Of a stretch of 64,000 bases of DNA, positions 44,801 through 55,736 are shown piece by piece. The translations under genes and the position numbers were made by a program. This stretch comes from Globodera rostochiensis (taxonomy: Eukaryota; Nematoda; Chromadorea; Rhabditida; Heteroderidae): positions 1,870,142 to 1,934,141 of the forward strand of contig JAEVLN010000005.1 of the NCBI GenBank assembly GCA_018350325.1, in the 5' to 3' direction. Every line of letters starts with the position of its first letter. Within the stretch, counting starts at the first letter, position 1. Below the pieces are notes generated by a model. That model saw only the letters and a list, made by a program, of their open reading frames with translations, did not search any database and was not told where the DNA came from.

Positions 44801-46387
44801 ACGAAGTGAACATTTTTTGCAATTTGCGCGTTTGTATGAGTCGCCTCTGTTCCTTTCAGACGAATTGTTCAGCGACGGGCGACGGTCCTTTTAATCAAAT
44901 AAAAATTGTGAAATTTCAAAATTTTTTAAAGAAAATTCGCACGAGCGAATGCGCCGAAGGGTCGGCGGCGAATTTTCCGAAGTGGAGACACTGAAGACGC
45001 GCCTTCACATCCGTTCCAAACGCAAATCGGAGGGCTTGGAAAGTGTACGGACGGCGGGGGGGGGGGGAATTCGAATATTCAATAAATGCCGGGGGGGGAT
45101 GTTCAATAAATGCCCGGGGGGGATGTTCAATAAATGCCCGGGGGGGATGTTCAATAATGCCCGGGGGGGATGTTCAATAAATGCCCGGGGGGGATGTTCA
45201 ATAAATGCCCGGGGGGATGTTCAATAAATGCCCGGGGGGGATGTTCAATAAATGCCCGGGGGGGATGTTCAATAATGCCCGGGGGGATGTTCAATAAATG
45301 ACCGGAAGGAGGGGGGTTCAATAAATGCCCGGGGGGATGTTCAATAAATGCCCGGGGGGGATGTTCAATAAATGACCGGGGGGGATGTTCAATAATGCCC
45401 GGGGGGGATGTTCAATAAATGCCCGGGGGGGATGTTCAATAAATGCCCGGGGGGATGTTCAATAAATGCCCGGGGGGGATGTTCAATAAATGCCCGGGGG
45501 GGATGTTCAATAATGACCGGGGGGGATGTTCAATAAATGCCCGGGGGGGGGGAATTCGAATATTCAATAATGACCGGGGGGGATGTTCAATAAATGCCGG
45601 GGGGGGATGTTCAATAAATGCCGGGGGGGGATGTTCAATAAATGCCCGGGGGGGATGTTCAATAAATGACCGGAAGGAGGGGGGTTCATAAATGCCCGGG
45701 GGGGGGAATTCGAATATTCAATAAATGCCGGGGGGGGATGTTCAATAATGCCCGGGGGGGATGTTCAATAAATGACCGGAGGGAGGGGGGTTCAATAAAT
45801 GCCCGGGGGGATGTTCAATAAATGACCGGAAGGAGGGGGGTTCAATAAATGCCCGGGGGGGGGGATTCGAATATTCATAAATGACCGGGGGGGATGTTCA
45901 ATAAATGCCGGGGGGGGGGGATGTTCAATAAATGCCCGGGGGGGATGTTCAATAAATGACCGGGGGGATGTTCAATAAATGCCCGTGGGGGATTCGAATG
46001 TTCAATAAACGTTTTAGGTGAAAATTTATGTTCAGTTCAATGCTCCGTTTGCCTCTTCTCAGCAATCGATGGACAACCAAAATTGGTGCGTGTCGCCCGT
46101 CCAACTAATTCTGATCGGCGCGTGTTGTTGGTGCGTGTCAACTTTTTTTGAATGTTTTATTTTTTGAAAATTTTGGCATTTCGTCCCCTTTTAGTGCCGT
46201 TTCCCTTTGTTTGTCCGCTGGCGCCGGCTTTTTGCTTTTCACCCGATGCGTTGGGAGGGACCGAAATGGAAAATCGGCCGAAGAAGAAATTTGGTCGACT
46301 TTTGCCGGACTGAATCGACACAGTCAAAGGGCACCGGCAAGGACAGACTCTCGGCGGAAAACAACGCACTCTCGACACGCGATTTGA
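41824..46387 (+). CDS. ZP-domain type I membrane protein (cuticlin-like)
   Basis: The start MPKIGANCSPFTAS precedes a hydrophobic segment, IRQIVLLLPFLPSFVEG, taken as a signal sequence with a long leader. The ZP-N half reads VACDQHNFLLSLNFDVPF, then GLVYSEEGFPNCVYVNG, IPLHGCETHNNADGNFENG and IIIQDNVAFLQSTDK. The linker and ZP-C half follow: KYTVEIRAGHSTNAPPIN (42895), then SYVVRLQKPVSESQIGRCWA (44410), INRIKAWAFPTSNEVNIFC (44625/44800) and VCMSRLCSFQTNCS. A basic RSKRKS site (near 45018), furin-like, precedes a membrane segment, VQLILIGACCCAVSLCLSAG, and a basic cytoplasmic tail to the stop at 46387. ZP proteins polymerise in nematode cuticle and alae. Two introns are filled with G-rich minisatellites. 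Confidence 0.85.
42983..44350 (+). repeat. G-rich intronic minisatellite (about 24-28 bp unit)
   Basis: About fifty units of attggccacaaaagt followed by 7-14 G (some with an inserted A or C) inside the ZP gene. The array begins at the donor GTAGGGG and ends just before the acceptor tgtttcag at 44401-44408. Unit length varies mainly in the G run. Confidence 0.97.
45050..46005 (+). repeat. Second intronic minisatellite of the ZP gene (about 24 bp unit)
   Basis: About 38 units of gatgttcaataaatgcccgg plus G4-7, with variant units carrying gaattcgaatattcaataa and accggaaggaggggggttc that recur at intervals as a higher-order pattern. It fills the intron between the furin-like exon and the membrane-span exon. 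Confidence 0.96.
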
Positions 46388-48276
46388 TCCAATCCGTTCT
46401 GATCGGCGGAATGAATCAAATCGGAAATTTCCCATTAATTAATTCTTCTGCTGATATTTTGTCCGCCTCCAATTTGTGCCTTTACAAAAACATTGCTAAT
46501 GCTTTGCCACCAAAACTTAAACGCATTTATAATAATAATAATTTATTTTTAATGAATAAATTCCTTTGCAATTACCGGTGTTTTTACTCTTTTTGCGCCA
46601 CAATCGATCTGTCGTTGGGAGGCTGAAAAAGCTGCATTTTTGGGGGGGGGGGGATATAAGCGGACAGTGAAATCAAAACTACGCAATCGGCGCGTCTCTT
46701 AAGCCCATCGCCGTCGGATCGATGCTGATCCTCTGTCCGTACAACGACCGTTTCATTTGCCCGGAGCAAACTGGTCCCTCTCCCCTAAGGGGCCGTTCTT
46801 CCACTGATCACTGCCCACTGGTCTGATCAACGCCATCTCATCCTCAGCTTTCTACCCCAACGAACCCCACACCTCACAGTGTCTTCCCACAAGCGCCCAA
46901 CTTTTGCTTTTCTCCTCTTCCGATCCCCCCCCCCTTCCCCCCCCCCTCCCCCTCCCCGCCCCTCCCTCCCCCCAACACCTTTCAGCAGCAGCAAAGCAAC
47001 AGAGCCCCCCCGCCCTTTATGACTTTAATCCATCCTCAACGGATGGGTTTTGGGTGTGTTATGAGGGAGATACAAATATTTGCACAGAATCTGCTGACGA
47101 AGGCGGTACCTATCGCATACAAAAAGTGCGTAAATCGGGTGGTACGAAGAACAAGAAGGACGGGGGGCGGCGGGAGGAGGGGGGGGGGAGGGGGGGGGGG
47201 GGGGAAGGTAATGTGAAAAAGAGCGAGCATTGAGGAGGAAGGGGGGGGGGGCGGGGGACGGACGAGGATGTGATCAGAGTGATCGGAGAGGCGATGGCTT
47301 TTTTCGGGGATGTTCTTTCTGTTCTTCGCTCGATCCGCCGGGGGCGGGGGTTGAATTGTGTACACGCGCACCCTTTAGACATGTTGGGGACTTGCACAAT
47401 GCTCAGTCAGTCAGTCACTCGGCGGAGCCTTTGGGCAAATCCGATTAAAACATTTTTATTAAAATGTATTGTTGTGGTGGTTGGAGGGAGATCAGAGGTC
47501 ATTCGCCCTGCGGTGGTCAGAGGGCAATTGGTAAATTTGCTTTTCTGCGATTCGCTGGGTTTGGGTCCCATGAACCCGCCGGTTTGGATCGACCTATCGA
47601 AGTTTTTCGTCGACAGAGTCCGGCGTTTCCAACTCAAAGCCCAAAGCCCAATTTTCCCTCAATTGGGCCCCCCCCCCCCCAGGCGTTGAATCTGTCGCCT
47701 TGAGAGGACGGGTTGCTGCCCCCTACTGATCTTGTGTTGGCTAATTACATTTGCCTTTTCGTTTCATCGTTCTTTGATCTTTCATTGTCCATTTCGAATT
47801 TACCTTTTTGCATTCTATTTTTGGAAATTTTTGCATTTAAAGAGACAATTGCATTCATTTGGAAGTGCTCAGTTGAGAAACTTGCGCTTGCCGGTTAAGT
47901 GGGAGGGTAAGGGACGGACGGACGGACCCCTCAGTGTTTTGTGGGGAGAAGACACCGCCAAACGATCGAATCGATCTCCGAAAGATCCCTCCCCGTCCGT
48001 CCGACAGTCCGTCGCAGCTTTTCCTCCCCTTCCGTTGAGCTTATATTGGATTAATAATTAAAAAGCCGATCAAATTTTGACCTTTCTTCATTTGTTAAGT
48101 TAACATTTCAGGAGGCGGAGGAGCGATTGTTCGGTTGATGGGAAAGCGATCAGAGGCCATTTTGTTGTGATTGAAGTCCGTTTTGTCTGTTCTCTTCTGC
48201 TGAACTGTTCGGGTGTTCAACAGTCACAAAAGGAAATATATTTTGGCATTCATTCCCCCGCGGGGTTTTGTGCCAA
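46388..48276. other. Low-complexity intergenic region
   Basis: C- and G-homopolymer-rich sequence (46920-47000 C-rich, 47160-47260 G-rich). These two blocks are roughly complementary in composition and could pair. Several frames are open only because of low complexity. No recognised gene. The last 200 bases are the 5' flank of the carboxypeptidase gene. Confidence 0.5.
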
Positions 48277-51200
48277 ATGGAATCCGATCAAGCTGAAGGC
48301 GAACAACTTCTTCGGCGCCAACGAAAGTCCGACCGTCGGCGGAAGAGTTTTTTCCCATCGCCGCGCTTCTTAAACTGCTCGCAATTCCTCCGGTCGTTGC
48401 TGCTGTTGCTCATCACATCAAACATCGTCGCACCCATCAGAGCCAACGATTTGAAGAAGTTCAGGTAGATGACACAACCCAGAACAATTTTTTCGACATT
48501 TTCCACGTTCCGTTAAGTGACTCCGCCTCCCAAAAACGGGTTTTCTCCGTCCTCCGACTTCACATCGAAAATGAGTCCCAACTGCGCTTTCTGATGGACG
48601 AATTTTTGCGGAACAGTACCCGCCTCGACTTCTGGAAGGAGCCGTCGTCTGTGGGAGAAGACGCGTTCGTTGCTTCGCTTTTTATAAAATTAAAATAAAT
48701 AATTTTAAGCCACGTTATGATCGCCCGCGGGCCAATGCTCGACGACTTCGCCGGCCGTCTGCACGAACAGAACATTTCGTTGAGCGTAATGATCGAAAAT
48801 GTCAGCGATTTGATCAGAAAACGCGAAAGTGAGAGGGAAAAGGCGACGGAGCGGAAGAAAGCGTCAAACGGCGAATTCCAAAGAGTTTGGGAATTATTTA
48901 TGTTAAGCTTCGGCATTTATGCCAATTCGTTTGGTTCAGGACGACCCTTCGATTTGGCCTTTGTTCGACGATGGCTCGGCCATTCGAAGTGTTCGTCGGC
49001 GAAAGGCGAGCTCTTTGGGACGTTTCTCAATGGCCAAATATCATTCCTTCTCTGACGTCATCCACCATTTGTGCGTCATTCTTTTTTTGGGAGTTGCATT
49101 TTGAATTTTGAAGGAATGCGTTGGCTTTGAACTTCCCCAGCCGCGTCCAAGTGCAACCGATCGGAACAACGCACGAGGGACGACAAATTCCGTTGATCAA
49201 AATTGGCACCGGCCCGGCGGGCTCAAAGCCGGCCATTTGGATTGACGGAGGCATTCACGCGCGCGAGTGGATATCGCCCGCGGCGGTGCTTTATATGATC
49301 GATCAGGCAAGACGGCGGAAGTTCGGGAAGTTCGGGAAACAAAGTTAAATCGGCGTGCTTTAACTTTAGTTGGTGACCGGATACGACACTCAGCCGATGA
49401 TCCGACAGCTGATCGATCAGCTGGACTGGTTCATTGTTCCTTTGTTGAACCCCGACGGTAAATGGAGAAAATGGAACAACGAAAGACCAAATCATTCCCT
49501 TCCTTTAATAACCTTTAATAAAATTGAATTAAAATTCATTAAATTTATCACCGCAATTCCAATTTGTCCCTTCGTTAGGCTACGAATATTCGAGGAGCAG
49601 CTCCGATCCGGAGGTTCGCCTGTGGCGCAAAAACCGCTCGCCCGTCCAATGCACGCAAATCAGCACCGGTAAGCGATCGAATGTTCAGAGGCCTGGGGCT
49701 GCTCGTCTTTGAGTTAAGTGCTAAACCCGGGTTAACGATAGAGGATTAGGGTGCTCGTCATTTAAATAAACCCCGGGTTAAGCGTAAATCCGGGTTAAGA
49801 ACAGGGAGCTCAGAATGCCTTATTTTTAAGGCAAATGCCATAATTTTGGGAATTTGCCTTATTGTTTGACATATTTTCACACTTGCCATAATTTTGCCAT
49901 ATTTTTGAACTTAGTGAAAATTCACATTTTTAAGGGAAAAATGAGAATTCCCGAAAAAAGTTCTCTTTGATTCTTACAATTTGAAGTTTTTGGTTGATCT
50001 GTTAACAAATTGAGTAAAAAAATTCAAATTTTTCTCGGCGGCGCCAATCGGCACCGCCGAGCCCTTACCCCCAGAACTGAAGCAAAATTCTCAAAAAAAC
50101 AAATGCTTTTTTGAAAATTCCCTAAGAAAACTGCCATAAAAATGCCATATTTTTGGAGCCGGTTGCCATATTTCCTCGATGGTGATCTGAGCTCCCTGGT
50201 TAAGAACCCAAAGACGAGCACCCCGATCCTCTATCGTTAACTCGGGTTTAGGCCCGTTAACCCGGGTTTAGGCCCGTTAACCCGGGTTTAGGCCCGTTAA
50301 CCCGGGTTTAGGCCCGTTAACCCGGGTTTAGGCCCGTTAACCCGGGTTTAGGCCCGTTAACCCGGGTTTAGGCCCGTTAACCCGGGTTTAGGCCCGTTAA
50401 CCCGGGTTTAGGCCCGTTAACCCGGGTTTAGGCCCGTTAACCCGGGTTTAGGCCCGTTAACCCGGGTTTAGGCCAGTTAACCCGGGTTTAGGCCCGTTAA
50501 CCCGGGTTTAGGCCCGTTAACCCGGGTTTAGGCCCGTTAACCCGGGTTTAGGCCCGTTAACCCGAAGACGAGCACTACGGCCCCAGTAACCAATTCAACG
50601 ATCGAATAAATGTGTAAATTCATTCGATCGAAGCCCCCAAAATTACTTTCCTAAGACTAAAAAACAATTCTTTTTCTTAGGTCTTTTCAGTCCCCCACAA
50701 AGCCAATGCTGCCAGGGGGTGGACTTAAACCGGAACTTCGACTGGTTTTTCGGCCAAGTCGGCTCCTCGTCCGACCCGTGCTCTGAAATATATGCGGTCG
50801 ATTGGGGTTGGGGGACAATGGGCGGGCATTTCAATTAATTTTATAAACTTTTAGGGCAATTTCGCATTTAGCGAACCGGAAACGCGATCGGTGCGCGACT
50901 TTATTTCTCAGCAGCGCGGACGCGTCAAGACATTTATGACATTTCACAGGTGGGACAAATATTCGGCCTGTATTAAATGTTTCAAATGCTTTAGCTACTC
51001 GCAGATTCTGATGTACCCTTTTGGACACTCGCTTAGGACGTATCCGCAAGACGTAACTGTTACAAATTGGCCTATTTTTGATGGCATTTCCTCAAACTTT
51101 GCCCTCTTTTTGATGGCATTTCCTCAAACTTTGCCCTCTTTTTGATGGCATTTCCTCAAACTTTGCCCTCTTTTTGATGGCATTTCCTCAAACTTTGCCC

Positions 51201-54200
51201 TCTTTTTGATGGCATTTCCTCAAACTTTGCCCTCTTTTTGATGGCATTTCCTCAAACTTTGCCGCGCAGGTGGAGGAACTGAGTGACGTCGCGTTGCGAG
51301 CGGCGCAGGCGCTGCAGTCCACCTACGGCACGAAGTACACCGTTGGGACCGGCGCGGACACACTTTACCCGGCATCGGGCGGCAGCGAAGGTCCGTTCTT
51401 CCGATTGGAAGAAGCGAAAATATCCCCAAAATTCTTTCATCTTCCCGCCCCTCCCCAAAATTCTTTCATCTTCCCGCCCCCCAAAAATTCTTTCATCCTC
51501 CCGCCCCCCAAAAATTCTTTCATCCTCCCGCCCCCCAAAAATTCCTCTAAAGTTTTTGGACGCTAAGATTGGGCGAAAGGCCGAATGGGCGTCAAATTCT
51601 CTTTTCTCTTCGAGCTGAGGCCCGAGGACAGCGTTTACGACGGCTTTTTGTTGCCCGAGAGTCAGGTCCGAAGAGCAATTTAATTGAATAAATGATTAAA
51701 TTAAAAATTAATTGCATTTCTCTAAAAGATTTTGCCAACTGCTCGCGAGACTTGGGAGGCGGTCAAAGTGATCGCGGTAAGGAATCTTTTGCAATTAAAG
51801 AAAAAAGGAAGTTTAGGCTTCAACCCTCAAAATGTTCCCTTTTTAGGCTTCAACCCTCAAACTGTTCCCTTTTTAGGCTTCAACCCTCAAAATGTTCCCT
51901 TTTTAGGCTTCAACCCTCAAACTGTTCCCTTTTTAGGCTTCAACCCTCAAACTGTTCCCTTTTTAGGCTTCAACCCTCAAAATGTTCCCTTTTTAGGCTT
52001 TAACCCTCAAAATGTTCCCTTTTTAGGCTTCAACCCTCAAACTGTTCCCTTTATAGGCTTCAACCCTCAAACTGTTCCCTTTATAGGCTTCAACCCTCAA
52101 ACTGTTCCCTTTATAGGCTTCAACCCTCAAACTGTTCCCTTTTTAGGCTTCAACCCTCAAACTGTTCCCTTTATAGGCTTCAACCCTCAAACTGTTCCCT
52201 TTTTAGGCTTCAACCCTCAAACTGTTTTTAGGCTTCAACCCTCAAAATGTTCCCTTTTTAGGCTTCAACCCTCAAAATGTTCCCTTTTTAGGCTTCAACC
52301 CTCAAACTGTTTTTAGGCTTCAACCCTCAAAATGTTCCCTTTTTAGGCTTCAACCCTCAAAATGTTCCCTTTTTAGGCTTCAACCCTCAAAATGTTCCCT
52401 TTTTAGGCTTCAACCCTCAAACTGTTCCCTTTTTAGGCTTCAACCCTCAAACTGTTCCCTTTTTAGGCTTCAACCCTCAAAATGTTCCCTTTTTAGGCTT
52501 CAACCCTCAAAATGTTTCCTTTTTAGGCTTCAACCCTCAAAATGTTCCCTTTTTAGGCTTCAACCCTCAAACTGTTCCCTTTTTAGGCTTCAACCCTCAA
52601 ACTGTTCCCTTTTTAGGCTTCACCCCTCAAACTGTTCCCTTTTTAGGCTTCAACCCTCAAACTGTTCCCTTTTTAGGCTTCAACCCTCAAACTGTTCCCT
52701 TTTTAGGCTTCAACCCTCAAACTGTTCCCTTTTTAGGCTTCAACCCTCAAACTGTTCCCTTTTTAGGCTTCAACCCTCAAACTGTTCCCTTTTTAGGCTT
52801 CAACCCTCAAACTGTTCCCTTTATAGGCTTCAACCCTCAAACTGTTCCCTTTTTAGGCTTCAACCCTCAAACTGTTTTTAGGCTTCAACCCTCAAAATGT
52901 TCCCTTTTTAGGCTTCAACCCTCAAAATGTTCCCTTTTTAGGCTTCAACCCTCAAACTGTTCCCTTTTTAGGCTTCAACCCTCAAAATGTTCCCTTTTTT
53001 AGGCTTAACCCTCAAAATGTTCCCTTTTTTAGGCTTCAAACCCTCAAAATGTTCCCTTTTTAGGCTCAACCCTCAAACTGTCCCCTTTTTAGGCTTCAAC
53101 CCTCAAAATGTTCCCTTTAGGCTTAACCCTCAAACTGTTCCCTTTTTAGGCTTCAACCCTCAAACTGTTCCCTTTTTAGGCTTAACCTCAAACTGTTTCC
53201 CTTTTTAGGCTTCACAACCCTCAAACTGTTCCTTTTTAGGCTCAACACTCCAAAAATGTTCCCTTTTTAGGATTCAACCACAAATCTGTTCCCTTTTAGG
53301 CTCAACCCTCAAACTGTTCCCTTTTTAGGGCTTCAACCCTCAAAACTGTTTTAGGCTTCACCCTCAAAATGTTCCCTTTTTAGGCTTCAACCCTCAAAAT
53401 GTTCCCTTTTTATGCTTCACCCTCAAAAACTGTTTTTTAGCTTCAAACCCTCAAAATGTTCCCTTTTTAGGCTTCAACCTCAAAATGTTCCCTTTTAGGC
53501 TTCAACCTCCAAAATGTCCCTTTTTAGGCTTCAAACCTCAAAATGTTCCTTTTTTCCCTTTATAGGCTTCAACCCTCAAAACTGTTCCTTTTTAGGATTC
53601 AACCCTCAATAAATGTTCCCTTTTTAGGCTTCAACCCTCAAAATGTTCCCTTTTTGGCTTCAACCCTCAAACTGTTCCCTTTTAGGCTTCAACCCTCAAA
53701 CTGTTCCCTTTTTAGCTTCAACCCTCAAACTGTTCCCTTTTTAGGCTTCAACCCTCAAACTGTTCCCCTTTTAGGCTTCAACCCTCAAAACTGTTCTTTT
53801 TTAGGCTTCAACCTCAAAATGTTCCCTTTTTAGCTTCAACCCTCAAAATGTTCCCTTTTTAGGCTTCAACCCCTCAAACTGTTCCCTTTTAGCTTCAACC
53901 CTCAAAATGTTCCTTTTTAGGCTTCAACCATCAAACTGTTCCCTTTTTAGCTTCAACCCTCAAACTGTTCCCTTTATAGGCTTCAACCCCTCAAAACTGT
54001 TCCCTTTTTGGCTTCAACCCTCAAAATGTTCCCTTTGTAGGCTTCAACCCTCAAAACTGTTCCCTTTTAGGCTTCAACCCTCAAAACTGTTCCCTTTATA
54101 GCTTCAACCCTCAAACTGTTCCCTTTTAGGCTTCAACCCTCAAACTGTTTTTAGGCTTCAACCCCTCAAAATGTTCCCTTTTTTAGCTTCACCCCTCAAA

Positions 54201-55736
54201 ATGTTCCCTTTTTAGGCTTCAACCCTCAAACTGTTCCCCTTTTTAGCTTCAACCCTCAAACTGTTCCCCTTTTCTAGGCTTCAACACTCAAATGTTCCCT
54301 TTTTGGCTTCAACCCTCAAACTGTTCCCTTTTTAGGCTTCAACCCTCAACTGTTTTTAGGCTCACCCTCAAAATGTTCCCTTTTTTAGGCTTCAACCCTC
54401 AAAATGTTCCCTGTTTTAGGCTCAACCCTCAAACTGTTCCCTTTTTAGGCTTCAACCCTCAAAATGTTCCCTTTTTTAGGCTTCAACCCTCAAAACTGTT
54501 CCCTTTTTTAGGCTTCACCCTCAAACTGTTCCCTTTTTAGGCTTCAACCCTCAAAATGTTCCCTTTTTAGGCTTCAACTCTCAAAATGTTCCCTTCTTAG
54601 GCTTCAACCCTCAAACTGTTTTTAGGCTTCAACCCTCAAACTGTTCCCTTTTTAGGCTTCAACCCTCACAATGGTTTCCCCTTTTTAGGCTTCAACTCTC
54701 AAAATGTTCCCTTTTTAGGCTTCACCCTCAAACTGTTTTTAGGCCTCAACCCTTCAAACTGTACCTTTTAGGCTTAACCCTCAACTGTTCCCTTTTTAGG
54801 CTTCAACCCTCAAACTGTTCCCTTTTTAGGCTTCAAACCTCAAATGTTCCCTTTTTAGGCTTCAACCCTCAAAATGTTCCCCTTTTTAGGCTTCAACCCT
54901 AAACTGTTCTTTTAGGCTTCAACCCTCAAACTGTTCCCTTTTTAGGCTTCAACCCTCAAAATGTTCCCTTTTTAGGCTTCAACCCTCAAAATGTTCCCTT
55001 TTTAGGCTTCAACCCTCAAACTGTTTTAGGCTTCAACCCTCAAACTGTTCCCTTTTTAGGCTTCAACCCCTCAAACTGTCCCTTTTTCTTAGGCTTCAAC
55101 CCTCAAATTTTCCCTTTTTAGGCTTCAACCCTTCAAAATTTTTAGGCTTCAACCCTCAAAATGTTCCCTTTTTAGGCTTCAACCCTCAAACTGTTTTTAG
55201 GCTTCAACCCTCAAACTGTTCCCTTTTTAGGCTTCAACCCTCAAACTGTTCCCTTTTTAGGCTTCAACCCTCAAACTGTTCCCTTTTTAGGCTTCAACCC
55301 TCAAACTGTTCCCTTTTTAGGCTTCAACCCTCAAACTGTTTTTAGGCTTCAACCCTCAAAATGTTCCCTTTGTTGTCGTTGTCGCGTCCAATTTCTCCGG
55401 TGAACGAATTCGGCAACGCGGCGGCGGCTGCAGCGGCCACCGTTTCGGCAGCGTCTCGGCACCGGACATGCCGAGACATCGATTCAATGTGCACTTTTTG
55501 GAGTCAGCAGGTAAAGTTTACCCAATTAGCCAAAGGTCGAGGTCCTAATTCCCCAAGATCCAATCGATTTACACATTCTCGAACATAAACAAATTATGTT
55601 TTTGGTTTAGAGTCCCTCGGCTTGCCAAATATGGGCCACTTCGATGCGCGAACGGTGCCCCCTCTCCTGCGGCTTTTGTTCAGTGAACGATGCGAAAACG
55701 TCGGAATCCAACGCCCGGACGCAAGAAATACACTGA
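48277..55736 (+). CDS. Secreted M14A zinc carboxypeptidase with C-terminal ShKT domain (copy 1)
   Basis: The start MESDQAEGEQLLRRQRK leads to a hydrophobic segment, FLRSLLLLLITSNIVAP. The propeptide has VFSVLRLHIENESQLRFLMD. The catalytic domain has the zinc site IDGGIHAREWISPAAVLYMI (H and E), LDWFIVPLLNPDGYEY, VRLWRKNRSPVQC, VDLNRNFDWFFG, TFHSYSQILMYPFGHS (third zinc His) and LYPASGGSE, with catalytic Glu in FELRPED. Glu stands where bovine CPA has Ile255. After a 3.6-kb intron, a Pro/Ala-rich linker leads to a six-Cys ShKT domain (CRDIDSMC, then CQIW, then CPLSCGFC) and a stop at 55734-55736. C. elegans has the same architecture in cuticle-related secreted carboxypeptidases. The introns hold five different repeat arrays. 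Confidence 0.88.
49802..50198. mobile_element. hAT-like MITE with 8-bp target duplication, nested
   Basis: The 397-bp element begins CAGGGAGCTCAGA and ends TCTGAGCTCCCTG, flanked by identical GTTAAGAA (49794-49801 and 50199-50206). Inside is the GC hairpin (50036-50059), absent from its relative at 12221-12506. Confidence 0.9.
50237..50565. repeat. 20-bp minisatellite
   Basis: About sixteen near-perfect units of ttaacccgggtttaggcccg, with one variant (ggccag). It is in the same intron as the nested MITE. The unit is almost palindromic around acccgggt. Confidence 0.97.
51073..51264 (+). repeat. 32-bp minisatellite directly before an exon
   Basis: Six units containing gatggcatttcctcaaactt and gccctcttttt. 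The last unit runs into the acceptor gccgcgcag of the exon reading VEELSDVALRAAQ. Confidence 0.95.
51424..51545 (+). repeat. Short intronic repeat (about 28 bp, four units)
   Basis: Four units of aattctttcatc plus ttcccgccccccaaa-type sequence, within the intron that follows the LYPASGGSE exon. Confidence 0.9.
51815..55370 (+). repeat. 30-bp minisatellite carrying a 3' splice site in each unit
   Basis: About 118 units, each containing ggcttcaaccctcaaa, then a/ctgttccct and tttttag. Every unit therefore presents a pyrimidine tract plus TTTAG acceptor. The last unit leads directly into coding sequence (MFPLLSLSRPISPV). Units are perfect 30-mers at both ends and full of 1-2 base indels between about 53000 and 54950. 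Confidence 0.97.

Larger units (their letters stand above)
49692..50583. mobile_element. Composite repeat element in a carboxypeptidase intron
   Basis: The outer inverted arms carry gctcgtctttgagttaa and ttaacccgaagacgagc, then gttaacgatagaggatt on one side and its complement on the other. It hosts a MITE (49802-50198) and the 20-bp array (50237-50565). Confidence 0.65.

Noticed and set aside
46904..47397. Pro-rich and Gly-rich frames on both strands
   Set aside because: Low-complexity C/G tracts keep all frames open; no motif or splice structure.
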